A stretch of 64,000 nt of DNA from Acytostelium subglobosum LB1 (GCF_000787575.1 NW_012236528.1:187552-251551), one strand, 5' to 3'. Positions 22,049-33,020 are shown, counted from the stretch's first letter. Notes: generated from the sequence alone by a model not told the origin. Translations and numbers: made by a program.

Positions 22049-23683
22049 TTACTTCATAAAGTATACCTGACCTTTTGGAGATAGATGGAGGATAGTAGTA
22101 CTGTCAATCCTTTTGAATACTGCAGGTTCCGACATATCATCGTTGATGAGAATGTTGAATGTTTGAACATTTGGAAACAGCCTGGACAATGTTTGAAATG
22201 AGTGCATTGTTCGATTGCCAATACTGGGAAAGTTGCCCATTACAAAGGCGTTTAACACGTTGACAGCCACACTGCACGGACCAGGCAGGCCGTGTTGAAT
22301 CGCCAGATCATATATCCAGAGGAAGCAGAACCCTACATCTTCAATCGAGTTGGCCAGCGTATCGATGAATCCGATGTGTCTGTTGTAATCAAGGTCCAGA
22401 TGTTTGATACTGTTTGGCAAAACGACGTCCGTGCCTCCCTTCAGTGCTTTGCTCAGTTTCAGTTGAGTGAGCGACGGCGGCAATGTGCCCGCCACCAACT
22501 TTTGATTGTACGAGTATCCAATGTCCAGCCATCTAAGTAATGGTGGAAGGGAGCCAGGCATCAGACACTTATCAAAGTAGTCCCCAAACTGGAGTTTGGT
22601 GATTGAGTCGGGCAGTACGCCAGGCTCGATCGACTGGTTGAATTCGCTGTTGAACATGAGTTCGGTGAGCTTGCTGGGCAGAGTGCCAGTCTGCAAGGGA
22701 TTGTCCCTATTCCAATAGTTGGACAGATGTGTGATTGAGTTGGGCAGGTATCCCACTGCCATTGGTTGCCTAAACCAGCTGTTGAGATACAAGCTGGTAA
22801 TAGTGTCTGGGAGTCTATCGGGCACCAAAATGTTTGGGTCGTCGTCCTCGTCTTCGCTGATCTCCCCCAAAACAAGTTTGGTGATCGCGTTGGGGAAGGT
22901 GTGTTGAGGAGGTACTCCTCCTAGGCCAAGGGTCGTGATTGAGGCTTGAAGTGATGCCGGGTCAAAGATGTCCACCGTCTCCAAAGCAGTCAGGGATGCG
23001 GGCAAATTGGCCTTATTGAGGGCGAGATTATAATCTTTCATCAAGGTCAATGTCCGAAGTGTTTGGGGCAGCGTGTCCTTCTCGAAGGGTTGGCCATACT
23101 GCCCCTCAAACACTAGGTGCTCCAGCAATGCGGGCAGAGTGCCGGGATTCAACAACTGATTGAATCGCTTTCCAAATGAAAGTTTTTTGAGTGATCGAGG
23201 CAAGATTCCGACCTCAATGATCTGGTTAAAGTGCGAGCCAAACACTAATGTCTGGAGGGCTAGTGGGAGCAAGCCAGCGACAAGTGGATGGTTGTACTTC
23301 TTGCTGAGTGTCAACGATATCAATGAGTCTGGCAGGCTACCTGGGTAGATGACCTTGTCGTACTTCCTTCCATAAGTTAATGTCTGAAGGGTTGAAGGAA
23401 GCAGTTGGACATCATCTTCGTGAGCATAATCATCATGGTCAGCACCAATGATCAATGATAGTATTGTCTTCCTGTTATGATCATTCACTTGGTTGTTGCC
23501 ATGTGCTTGCAAGAGATGTTGAGGCGGTGTGGACATTGACAACAATGTACATTTGTACCATATCCAATACATGTATTTACAAGTCATTGCCAGACAGGCA
23601 CCATCCAACCTCTTGTGCTCTTTATCATCTTTATCCAAAATGTCAATGATTGATCGAATGATCACATAAGGCAATGACTCCAT
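22049..23683 (-). CDS. FNIP-repeat protein with F-box-like N-terminus (copy 1)
   Basis: Single exon, 544 aa, from the MESLPYV ATG at 23683; an in-frame ATG at 23785 adds 34 residues that the neighbour lacks and is probably leader. Residues 1 to about 45 (LPYVIIRSIIDILD) resemble a degenerate F-box. From about 95 to 430 there are tandem FNIP-type repeats of about 22 residues (pattern LP-SL--L-FG--FNQ---PG-LP), which form an LRR-like solenoid. The C-terminus (FQTLSRLFPNVQTFNILI, TTILHLSPKGQVYFMK) matches the adjacent paralogue. FNIP proteins are expanded in dictyostelids; a role in SCF-type substrate recognition is possible but unproven. Confidence 0.9.
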   Translation of the reverse strand: MESLPYVIIRSIIDILDKDDKEHKRLDGACLAMTCKYMYWIWYKCTLLSMSTPPQHLLQAHGNNQVNDHNRKTILSLIIGADHDDYAHEDDVQLLPSTLQTLTYGRKYDKVIYPGSLPDSLISLTLSKKYNHPLVAGLLPLALQTLVFGSHFNQIIEVGILPRSLKKLSFGKRFNQLLNPGTLPALLEHLVFEGQYGQPFEKDTLPQTLRTLTLMKDYNLALNKANLPASLTALETVDIFDPASLQASITTLGLGGVPPQHTFPNAITKLVLGEISEDEDDDPNILVPDRLPDTITSLYLNSWFRQPMAVGYLPNSITHLSNYWNRDNPLQTGTLPSKLTELMFNSEFNQSIEPGVLPDSITKLQFGDYFDKCLMPGSLPPLLRWLDIGYSYNQKLVAGTLPPSLTQLKLSKALKGGTDVVLPNSIKHLDLDYNRHIGFIDTLANSIEDVGFCFLWIYDLAIQHGLPGPCSVAVNVLNAFVMGNFPSIGNRTMHSFQTLSRLFPNVQTFNILINDDMSEPAVFKRIDSTTILHLSPKGQVYFMK

Positions 23684-23827
23684 CCTCACCTTACTCTCTT
23701 TGATCGATTGATTATCTATTATCTCTTTGTTTGATTGATTGATCAAAATGAAAGAATGAAAGAATGAACTCCTGAGCGAGGTCATGAGTGAGTTGACTCA
23801 CTGATGAGGTGATAGTTTATGGGTTGG

Positions 23828-25483
23828 CTATGGCTTGATAGACATAAAGTATACACGACCCTTTGGAGATAGATGGAGTATAGTAGTGTCGTCAATCCTT
23901 TTGAATATTCCAGGTTCTTGATCCCTGTTGATGATGAAGTTGTAAGTTTGAACATTGGGAAACAGCCTGGAAAATGTTTGAAAGGAATGCATTGCTGGAG
24001 TAATGCCGGGCGAACACAAGTTAAAGTCGCCCATGAGTGTGGCGTTGAACACGCTTAGCGCCACTCCACACACGCCTGACATTTCATGGTCCTGCTCCAG
24101 ATCCCTCACATGGTAGTAGATGACCGTCACCTCTTCAATCGAACTGGCCAGCGCATTGATAATGTTGATATTCCTGTTGGTGATCATGTCCAGATGTTTG
24201 ATACTGTTTGGCAACACGACATCCGTGTCCTTCAGGTCTTTGCTCAGCGTCAAATGAGTGAGTGATGGTGGCAGTGCGCCAGCTGTCAACTCTTGATCAT
24301 ACGAGTAGCCAAGGTCTAGAATTTCAAGTGATGGTGGAAGGATGCCGGGCACCAGACGTTGATTGAAGTTTAGACCAAACTGAAGCGAGGTGAGATTGAT
24401 TGGCAGCACCCCAGACTCAATCGGCAGGTTAAAGTCGGGCGAGAACCAAAGGGATCTGAGTCGGCTGGGCAACGCGCCAATCAGCAAGGGATGGTCCCCG
24501 TTGTAAAAGTTGGACAGATGTAAGATTGAGTTGGGCAGGTAGCCTGCCACCAATGGTTGACTAAACTTGCTGTTGAGATGCAAACACGTGATTGAGTCTG
24601 GGAGTCTGTCGGGCACCGGGTCGTTAATCACCATATCGTGGTGACCACCGAAGCGATAGCGCTCCCTGAACAGAAGGGTGGTGAGTCTCGGGTTGGGGAA
24701 GTTGCATTGTGGAGTCGGCACGCTTCGTAGGCTAAGGGTCGTGATTGACGGAGGTAGTGATGCCGGGTCCAAGATGTCTACCGTGTCCAATGTGGTCATA
24801 GATGCGGGGAGGTTGGCTATGTTGAGCGGGAGGTTATACATCTCGCTGAACCGCAATGTTTGAAGTGATTGAGGTAGCGTGTCACTCTCAAAGGGTTGGT
24901 CATACTCTCCCTCAAACCCTAGGTACTCCAGCGATCCGGGCAGCATGCCTGCTGCCAGAGTTTGATTGAATCGCTTGCCAAATGTAAGACGTTTGAGTGA
25001 CTGGGGCAGGACACCAACCTCGATCATCTGGTTAAAGTGCGAACCAAATGCTAATGTCTTGAGGGCGTCTGGCAGCATGCCAACGACAAGAGGTCGGTTG
25101 TACATCTTGCCGAACCGCAACAATGTCAATGACTCTGGTAGGTATCCTGGATAGATGTCATTGTTGAACCATTTACCATAAGTTAATGACTGAAGAGTTG
25201 ATGGCAGCTCATCATCATCGTCATCGTCGTCGTCGTCATTGCCATCACCAATTATCAATGATAGTATTGGCTTCTTGTTACTCGGGGCATGATCATTCAT
25301 TCCAAGTGCTGACAAGAGATGTTGAGGCGCGGACATTGACAACAATGTACATTTGTCCCATGTCCTATACATATATCTACAGGTCATCGCCAAACAGACA
25401 CCGTCCAAGCTATTCTGTTGATTCACATCTTTATCCAACAATTCAATGATTGATCGAATGATCACATAAGGCAATGACTCCAT
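23828..25483 (-). CDS. FNIP-repeat protein with F-box-like N-terminus (copy 2)
   Basis: Single exon, 551 aa, same orientation as the FNIP gene to its left with only about 145 nt between them. It has the same order: MESLPYVIIRSIIELLD start, a Cys/Met-rich region (LAMTCRYMYRTWDKCTLLSMS), an acidic Asp run (about 82-92), tandem FNIP repeats, and a conserved SFQTFSRLFPNVQTYNFII tail. The two are clearly a tandem duplication that has since diverged in the repeat and loop regions. The protein ends SIKP, a few residues beyond copy 1. Confidence 0.92.
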   Translation of the reverse strand: MESLPYVIIRSIIELLDKDVNQQNSLDGVCLAMTCRYMYRTWDKCTLLSMSAPQHLLSALGMNDHAPSNKKPILSLIIGDGNDDDDDDDDDELPSTLQSLTYGKWFNNDIYPGYLPESLTLLRFGKMYNRPLVVGMLPDALKTLAFGSHFNQMIEVGVLPQSLKRLTFGKRFNQTLAAGMLPGSLEYLGFEGEYDQPFESDTLPQSLQTLRFSEMYNLPLNIANLPASMTTLDTVDILDPASLPPSITTLSLRSVPTPQCNFPNPRLTTLLFRERYRFGGHHDMVINDPVPDRLPDSITCLHLNSKFSQPLVAGYLPNSILHLSNFYNGDHPLLIGALPSRLRSLWFSPDFNLPIESGVLPINLTSLQFGLNFNQRLVPGILPPSLEILDLGYSYDQELTAGALPPSLTHLTLSKDLKDTDVVLPNSIKHLDMITNRNINIINALASSIEEVTVIYYHVRDLEQDHEMSGVCGVALSVFNATLMGDFNLCSPGITPAMHSFQTFSRLFPNVQTYNFIINRDQEPGIFKRIDDTTILHLSPKGRVYFMSIKP

Positions 25484-25860
25484 CCTCTCTATCTCTTTTG
25501 ATTGATTGATTGATTGATTATCTATCTCTTTTGATTGATTGATTGATTGAGTGAGTGATCAAAATGAATGAATGAATGAGTTGGACACGCTTGGAGTAAT
25601 AATAATAATAATAAGGTTATTGTTATTGATGACACATGATCATGTGGACAAAGTGTTGTTCCTTTCTTTGTTTGATTGATCAATTGGTTGGCAATGAAGG
25701 GGAGGATGAGGAGGTTGTTGATTGACATCTTTGGATTGTCGACCTACACCAAAGATACCGATGATTGTGATTGATTGATTGGTTAGCTTTGAACACTACT
25801 ACTATAAATACTAATACTAATACTGATACTGATTGATTGGATATATGATTGAATGATTGA
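25484..25860. other. Intergenic between FNIP copy 2 and Rab8-like gene
   Basis: No gene seen. TTGA runs (25497-25515, 25532-25552), a (ATA)n run (25594-25612) and short TACTAA-type repeats (25797-25830) in the presumed FNIP promoter and Rab 3' flank. Confidence 0.5.
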
Positions 25861-26591
25861 TTATTTTCCACAGCAGGTGGTCTTGCTTGCTTTGGTGTTG
25901 CCACTGCTTAGGTTGGCAGTGTTTTTGTCTGGTTGTGGTGCAATGTCGTCTCTGTTGTCAATCATACGCTTCTTGATGTCCTTGGCAAGCGTGATAAAGG
26001 CCTCCTCGACGTTTATACTATTCTTGGCAGAGGTCTCTAGGAACTTGATACCATGCTCGTCCGCCAGGGCCTTTCCTCGCGAGCTATCAACAACCTTCTT
26101 CTCCGGCAGATCACACTTGTTTCCAATAAGCATCTTGTTAACTGACTCGGTGGCATGTTGTTCAATGTTTCTAATCCAATTTCTAATGTCTATGATTGAT
26201 TGAATGAGTGTATGAGTGTTAGTGATCATGGTATGCTGGTCGCGGAATAGTCCCTATGACACATACTTCCAAAGGACTTCTCATCAGTGACGTCGTATAC
26301 TAGAAGGATACCCATGGCACCACGGTAATAGGCAGTTGTGATGGTTCTGAAACGCTCTTGACCGGCAGTGTCCCAGATCTGTAGCTTGATTCTCTTGCCC
26401 TCGAGCTCGATCGTACGAATCTTAAAGTCGATACCGATTGTCGTGATGAAGCTTGGTGTGAAGGAGTCCTCAGAGAAACGAAGCAGCAGGCAACTCTTTC
26501 CCACTCCACTGTCTCCAATCAACAGCAGTTTGATTAGATAATCATAGGCTGCGCTCTTATTTGATGATGTAGTTGATGTTTGTGCTGACAT
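25861..26591 (-). CDS. Rab8/Sec4-like small GTPase
   Basis: Exons 26267-26591 and 25861-26189, phase 1; 217 aa. A short S/T-rich extension precedes [18 protein letters not shown]. All G motifs are canonical: TTIGIDFK (switch I), [23 protein letters not shown]. The C-terminus TTCCGK has a double Cys for geranylgeranylation. The [12 protein letters not shown] and [20 protein letters not shown] signatures point to the Rab8/Rab10/Sec4 group, which acts in exocytic transport and in D. discoideum is also linked to contractile-vacuole and adhesion traffic. It contrasts with the divergent Rab at 3.6-4.5 kb. Confidence 0.92.
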
Positions 26592-27858
26592 TATCTGCTA
26601 TATATATATATATATATCTTTGTTTGATTGATTGATTTAAAGGTTGAAACTGTGATTATTTGTAAATGATGTAATATAATGTTAGAAGTTGAATCTCTAA
26701 GTTTGATGTTTGAGTGAGGTGAGTTGAATTGAGTATGATCGATTGATGTTGGATGAATGTGTGTCCTAACGTCAGGGAATAGTAACGCGCACACCTTCAT
26801 CATTGACACTATTTGATGACATCATTCATGCTTAGCAATGACTTGTATGACATACATACCTTTGATAGAGATAATAATATGTGTATTAGTGGTGGTGGAT
26901 ACTTTGTTATGAATGAATGTATTGGTGAGTGAGTGAGAGAGGTGAAGAGATAGTGAAAGAGTGTTGGTGAAGTGTGGGGTGCGAAGGTGGACAGACAATG
27001 AATAAAGTTCAACACCAAACTCAAATAATATAATTCAAAATAAAATGTCTTTGTGAGTGATTGATCCCCCAGAGATCAAAGCAATTTCTCATTCGCACTC
27101 CTTCACCAAACCCTATTATTTGAATGGATACAGATCTTTGAACTCAATTCCACGACGATCATGTCCAATCAATCTGACTAAATAACTAATGTTTGTTGTT
27201 GTGTGTTGTGTGAGTGTGAATGGTGGTGGAAGAGGAGGTGGTAGTGAGTGGTGGTGCAGTTGTGGGGGTTATCCAGGCTGGGAATGGAATGAACACTCAC
27301 CTCCTGTCTTCAACTCAAACATCAACGTTGTTGTTGTTGTTGTTGTTGTCTTTGTTGTATTATCTGTATACAGATAGATATTAAATGATAACAAAGTTAA
27401 CGACAAAGTGTTGGTACATGTATCCACCCACCCCCACCAAGTGTCAGGTTATGACAATGACACTGAGTGGATGAATGAATGAATGAATGAGTGAGTCAAT
27501 GAATGAGTGAATGAATGAGTAGGATGAGACGAGTTTGCACTCTCTCTACTCCAACTATCATTTGACTTACTCAGTTGGATATGGTTTGACATGTCGTTGC
27601 GGTCCACTTGAGTGACTATACGACAACGACCCATCAACTTGTATAAATGGGTTACATTTCCTCAACAAGTTGGTGGGGGAGGCGCACAGTATGAATAAAA
27701 GTGGTAGAGCAAACTGATAATGATACTGATTGATCAATAGATCTATCATTGGATCTGGTAAGTTTGTCATTCATTAACAATACGTACGGGTACCTTAATC
27801 CATTCATTCATAAATGCCTCGTTGATATATCCCCATCACTATCTACTCCCGGGATCTA
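26592..27858. other. Long intergenic region, 1.27 kb
   Basis: No convincing gene on either strand. It holds an (TA)n run at 26598-26618, GAATGAAT runs (27473-27490), a (GTT)n run (27328-27351) and G/T-rich segments (27190-27270). The left end must contain the Rab8-like promoter. Short open frames lack family signals. Confidence 0.5.
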
Positions 27859-28062
27859 ATGAAGATAAGAAGAAACAGGAGAAGTCTAAAAGATGGTGTA
27901 AAGAGGGGACACTTTATCAAGCGTGAACTTGATGACCTTTGGCTCCAAGTCCTGGCAATGAGGAAACAAAGTAAGATCATCCTTGAGCGCATGGATTACA
28001 TGAAGCTACAACTCGACACGGCCTTCCACTCCCCAGACCAATCAATCAATGTAAATATATAA
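27859..28062 (+). CDS. Possible small basic helical protein, 67 aa
   Basis: ATG to TAA single exon. Lys/Arg-rich start (MKIRRNRRSLKDGVKRGH) then a likely helix (LDDLWLQVLAMRKQSKIILE). The open frame reads like real protein rather than repeat, but no family is recognised, and the last codons run into a TCAA repeat. It could be the last exon of a spliced gene, or chance. It ends 10 nt from the convergent DHHC gene. Confidence 0.35.
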   Translation: MKIRRNRRSLKDGVKRGHFIKRELDDLWLQVLAMRKQSKIILERMDYMKLQLDTAFHSPDQSINVNI

Positions 28063-28071
28063 TGTATTTAA

Positions 28072-29004
28072 TTAAATAAATGGTACTACAATGTTGTATA
28101 ATCGCCACCCTGGGAACACCCTGGAAATGTTGGCCATTGAGCGTCGCTTTTGGAAGTTGTGCCACAGGTATGGTATCCATTGAGTGAAGCGCAGTCCTTT
28201 GAATCGTTTGAGTATCTCAACGGTCATAGTGTCGGTCACAATGACGTAGAACTGCCATGTGAGAATCGCAGCGATGGGTGCCAACAACAACACTGTGCAC
28301 AAGAATATGTAGCTGTGCTTGGACAGGTGTTGACATGTGGCCGAAGTACTCGACATTAGTATACAGTCGCGATATGGTAGCCATGATAAGTACATCGCGT
28401 AGAACACGCCCAGTGTAGTATACATGAGGAAGTTGACAAAGTGACAATGATTACGTGTACCAACGCAGTTGGCTATGAATGGGCAATGATGGTCCATATG
28501 ATGAGTGCATCTCTTACATATCCTGCAATGATATGACTTCTGTTCGCTTCGTTTCATCGCGCCACATTGCTTGCATTGTGGTTGTTGTGTGGCGTCAGTC
28601 GCAGCAGTAGCCGATGTGTGAGTGGTGGTGGTGGCGACGACAGAGTCGTCGTCTTGAGATTGAATAGGATGTTGCTTGATGTATGATGATGTGTTGATGG
28701 CATAGAGGTAGTAGATGAGCACGTTGGCAATGAGTATGAAGGTGATGATGCAGTGTAGGTGGAAGTGGGGAGAGGTGTGGTCGAGTCGGTAGGTGTCCAG
28801 GAAGTAGGGGAAGTATGTTGAGTACCATAGATAGAGAGCCACCAGGATCAATGCTGTGATGAACGTCACCAAGACATGACCAACCAACTTTTGTGCTATT
28901 CTACCAATTCTCGCGTTTGGAAACAGTCCATTCAACAAGTCTGTCAACAATGGCAACAGTATAACCACTACAGTCAACGCTACAAATTCAAACAATGTTA
29001 TCAT
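28072..29004 (-). CDS. DHHC-type protein S-palmitoyltransferase
   Basis: Single exon, 310 aa. Four hydrophobic segments: two before the catalytic domain (about 5-25 and 45-65, plus a further one at about 83-103) and further ones after it. The Cys-rich domain spans about 142-192, with CKQCGAMK, CRICKRCTHHMDHHCPFIANCVGTRNH; DHHC is intact and the family Trp after Pro is Phe. The C-terminal TTxE-like site appears as TVEIL. It should palmitoylate proteins at Golgi, ER or plasma membrane. A second DHHC enzyme, with ankyrin repeats, lies 1.3 kb away but is not closely similar. Confidence 0.92.
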   Translation of the reverse strand: MITLFEFVALTVVVILLPLLTDLLNGLFPNARIGRIAQKLVGHVLVTFITALILVALYLWYSTYFPYFLDTYRLDHTSPHFHLHCIITFILIANVLIYYLYAINTSSYIKQHPIQSQDDDSVVATTTTHTSATAATDATQQPQCKQCGAMKRSEQKSYHCRICKRCTHHMDHHCPFIANCVGTRNHCHFVNFLMYTTLGVFYAMYLSWLPYRDCILMSSTSATCQHLSKHSYIFLCTVLLLAPIAAILTWQFYVIVTDTMTVEILKRFKGLRFTQWIPYLWHNFQKRRSMANISRVFPGWRLYNIVVPFI

Positions 29005-29460
29005 TTATCTATCTATCTTGTTATATATATATTCTATCTATCTTTGTTATCTTATCTGTGCATTGATTATTCGTTTGAAAGGTCTGTTTTGTTTGAAATG
29101 ATTCGTCCTCCCTGGGGAAGGGTCTTCGTTTGTTTTTTTTTGTGGGGGACCTTTTTTAATAGGGAATGATTCCATCATTACTGATTGATAATGTTTATGA
29201 TCCCATTTGTTAGGGTATCACCGATAAACATTTCAAAGGGTCATACTTGAATGAATTGAAAAAGACCCAAAAAATAGGATAAGTAGATTCCTTTTGCCTT
29301 GGAATTGATTTAGAAATTTCCAGAATGGGTACCAAATTAAAAAAGTAATGAGGGAATCTAAAAATAGGATAAGTAGACTTCTCAAGAAGAAGAAGGATTT
29401 GACATAGCAAATCAATCAATCCTTTAAAAATCAAATCCAAACTTATACATATATTTATAA
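29005..29460. promoter_or_regulatory. Divergent intergenic region: DHHC gene and secreted-protein gene
   Basis: 456 nt, with both promoters expected. It includes a 17-bp direct repeat (AAAATAGGATAAGTAGA) at 29271-29287 and 29361-29377, 90 nt apart. Confidence 0.5.
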
Positions 29461-30059
29461 ATGTCTTTCAAGAATATATTTAATATAATATTTGTACTTT
29501 CTGTATCTGGATGGTACTTTTCCAGAGTATCATCAACATACTTATGCTCTATTGATTATAACAATACTAATTGCACCGGAGACATTCAGAAAAGTCATTG
29601 TTATATAATCAATTAATGCATTTCTGGAACCTTACAGATTGGCAAATAACCTGTAATCAACATAATACCGAGTGTGATTTCCTCTCCCCCTCATGCATGA
29701 ACTCTGGGTTCTACACTGCCTATTACATTAATAAGTGTAACAATGGCAATATCCCTCTACTCTTTTCGATCGAAGAAATGAACAGAACATTCCAAGGTAT
29801 GATGGCCTATGTTCAAGATTTTTTTATGAAACCGGATTGCGACGTATTCGAAATGCCCCATATCCAGTTCAGTCTTGGTCCCGCATGCCTCATCAACTCT
29901 GACACACAAAATAATATTATGCTCTTTCAAGAAGGTGTTCTCTACCAACAGAACTGTACGGTTACAAACCCGATGAACTGCACTGAATGCAGTGGAACAT
30001 ATCAAAGTTTAAACACTGGAACAGATTGTGATGATTTAACTGTTGCCACTTGTATCTAA
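29461..30059 (+). CDS. Small secreted Cys-rich protein, proposed two-exon model
   Basis: Proposed exons 29461-29593 and 29638-30059, phase 1; 184 aa. The first part (MSFKNIFNIIFVLSVSG) is a signal peptide. The mature part has at least a dozen cysteines in spaced pairs and several N-x-S/T sites (NNTNCTG, NRT, NCT). The two frames do not run on; a 44-nt GT-AG intron (GTCATT...TTACAG) joins them as IQKNWQITCNQ. The acceptor is good, but the donor is unlike the GTATGT/GTAAGT used elsewhere here, so a frame-damaged gene is an alternative. No family recognised. Confidence 0.55.
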
Positions 30060-30084
30060 GACGCATTTTTATATTATAAATATC

Positions 30085-30115
30085 TGATCAGCTAATCATT
30101 ACCATATTTGGTTAC
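30085..30115. repeat. Reverse copy of the TGATCAGCT/TTACC motif
   Basis: TGATCAGCTAATCATTACC, about 25 nt past the stop of the secreted-protein gene. Its complement matches 18 of 19 bases of the motif at 10756-10774, also in a gene's 3' flank. Confidence 0.7.
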
Positions 30116-30323
30116 CAATAAAAACACATAGATATTTTTAACTTTGTTTTTTTTTTTGATTTTGCGGTTTTTTTCAAAGATGAGGGACCACACAAGACTC
30201 AACCTTGTCTTTTCAAGAGACGACACATCATCCATTTCCCCCCACCCATTCATCAATCTTCATTATCTTCACATTCATACCCATACATACATATACACAT
30301 ACAACTAGTAGTTGTAAATCTTC

Positions 30324-32672
30324 ATGTCTTTTAACGATCATCAACAACATGGTCACTCACATGGAGGAGGCCCAGGTGCAATCCATGGAGGAGGCCATAA
30401 TCATGCCCAACATCAACCACAACAACAACAACAACAACATGGTCATTCACACGGAGGAAGTAGTGGTGGAGGTCATGGCCACAACCACAACAACAACAAC
30501 AACAACAATGGAGCAGATCAACAGCATCAACATGTGTTTGGTGGCATGCCCGAGGTGATCCCACATCTTCAGATATTGACGCCAAACATCTTGGAGAAGA
30601 CGCCTGCAATGTTGCGTGAGCAGTATATGATGGTATTGGAGAAGTATGCCAATCAGCAGGTGGCCCAGTCAGAGTACCCCTGGAGCGGCCCACTGCCCTA
30701 CTCCACCGTGTTGATGGCGCTCGAGGTCGCCAAGCAGGGCGACATCAAGGACTTCCAGACGCTGGTCGACCGCTCAAACATCTCGACGCGCACCTTTGTC
30801 AACATGACCGACACGACGGGCAACACCGCGCTGCACTTTGCCGTGCTCAAGAAGCAGGACTCCTTTGTCCAGTACCTCATCGACAATGGCGCGTTGCTCG
30901 ACGTCGAGAACCACGACGAGGGCCAGACGCCCCTGCATTGGTCGTGCATCTCTACTGAAGCCAGCATCGTCTATCGCCTGGTCGAGGCCGGCGCTGACGT
31001 TCACAAACTAGATAAGCGTGGCTACAACGCATTGATGCACGCTGCACAGTACAACAACATCAATGCCGTGCGCTACCTTGTGGAGCGCGGCGCCAATCTG
31101 CACTCGACAGACTCGATGGGACACACCGCGTTGCACTGGGCCTGCTACCAGGGCCACGCAAGCATGGGCCGCTACTTCATCTTTAAGGGTGTCGACATCA
31201 ATTGCATCGATGATCAAGGTCGTACGCCGCTGCACTGGGCATGTCACAAGGGTCACAAGTCCGTAGTTGCCATGCTGACCACTCTCAAGGCCAACCGCTT
31301 CATTCGCGACAAAGAAGGCAACACGCCCTCAGACCTCGCACGCCTCAAAGACTTCAAAGAGATCACCGACTTTATCAAGTCCAAAGACATTGATGAGCGT
31401 TTCAAATCGATGGTATGATCCCAGCCTCGGTGAGACCACAAGGGCACCCTCACTCATTCACTCGCTAACCCATCACTCAATCAATCAATCAATTAGAAAC
31501 ACTACAATTACATGTGGATTGGTGCAGGTATCATGACTTTGATGTTGCCCATCGCGTTTATGTGTTGGTTGCCATTCTGGATGGCCGTGCCAGCCATTGG
31601 CCTCGTGGGCTACTTTGCCTACTATTCAATGCTGGCCAACTATTGGATACCCGAGTACAACAACACGTACAATCCAACGATATTGTTCATATCCAATGTC
31701 ATCTGGTACGTGCTGTACGTCGTGCAGCTGGCGCCGGGCACGCTCGAGGACAACATCGTGCCACACCTGTTGATCAACGTGCAGATGTGGTTCTTCTTCT
31801 ACTTCTTCCTCAAGCTGGTGTTCATGGACGCGGGCGCCGTGTCCCGTTTCCACACGGAAGAGTCGTCGACGCGTCAGTTCATGTCGGCACTCGAGCAGAA
31901 CAAGCCATTGCCCATAATCTGTCCAACATGTCTGATCAACAGGCCCGTGCGATCCAAGCACTGTCCCTCATGTAACCAATGCAATGCAAAATTCGATCAT
32001 CACTGCATCTGGATCAACAACTGTGTGGCAGCCAACAACCAGACACTATTCATCATACTCATCTTTAACTATGTCCTCTTGGTCATCTCTGGCTGTATAA
32101 TCACTCTTACATGTATGTGTAAAAAAGATCCGTCGCCACGGCAACGCGGAAACACACGGAAACACACGGAAACACGGAACTAACTTACATTTTTTCAATC
32201 GCCAACAGACTACGCGAATGACCCAGAGGCAGTATTGTGGAGTGATGGACGTTTGGCTTGGATTCAGTACAACTATATCAATCATACAGCGACGTTCTTC
32301 TTCTTGGTCTACGGACCAATATTGGCATTCTGGATTGGTAAACTTGGACTGTCACAGATCATTTCGATCGTGTTCAACAAGACAACGTACGAACAGATAC
32401 AGGAACGTCGTGAGTACGGCCTGCATGGTCACTCGCACGGTGGCGCCAACGATGACAAACCAATGGAGAGTCAACGTGAGAAGGAGGGTCAGTTCACTTG
32501 GCAGTACGTGGATTTCAACGCCTACAATCAGGGCAAGATGAACAATGTCAAGGAGTTCCTATTCGAGAACAACAAATACTACAACATGTTCAACATACCA
32601 ATACGAGGCGACGATGGCTATGACACAAGCAACAGCAGTGTCAACAATCACCAGTCAACAAGCATTGTCTAG
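30324..32672 (+). CDS. Ankyrin-repeat DHHC palmitoyltransferase (HIP14/ZDHHC17-like)
   Basis: Exons 30324-31412, 31497-32112, 32209-32672, phases 0 and 1; 722 aa. An N-terminal His/Gly/Gln/Asn-rich region (1 to about 65; HGHSHGGG) precedes about six ankyrin repeats (about 130-350; TGNTALHFAVLKK, GHTALHWACYQGH, GRTPLHWACHKGH). Then come four or more TM segments and the catalytic DHHC domain CPSCNQCNAKFDHHCIWINNCVA. The tail carries HGHSHGG again. The ankyrin-then-DHHC order is that of ZDHHC13/17 and yeast Akr1, Golgi/endosomal S-acyltransferases whose ankyrins bind substrates. Intron 2 contains a repeated GGAAACACAC run. Confidence 0.94.
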
Positions 32673-33020
32673 TAGACTTGGCGGTCCACGGTCCATGATT
32701 GATTGATCAGTTGATTAAAAATCGGAATATTTGGGTTCATTGATTGATTGATTGATTGAGTGATTGAGCGAGTGGATGAGTGGTGGACAATAGTCAGCCT
32801 GACCTTGTTGTAACTTATTCATCAACCATCCAGCATGTACACCCAATTAGTCTTTATTTATGGGACATGTCCCACCCATCAATTCCAACTTGTGAGAAGT
32901 TGACCACCACGCTTGCAAATGAATGAATGAAGACAAGATTCACATCAATCACACACAAACCATCATTATTTCATTACTTATTTATTTCAACAACAATACT
33001 ATATATATATACAGATATAA
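32673..33020. other. Intergenic, 5' of nicastrin gene
   Basis: No gene seen. TTGATTGA run at 32738-32766; AT repeats directly before the nicastrin ATG. Confidence 0.5.
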
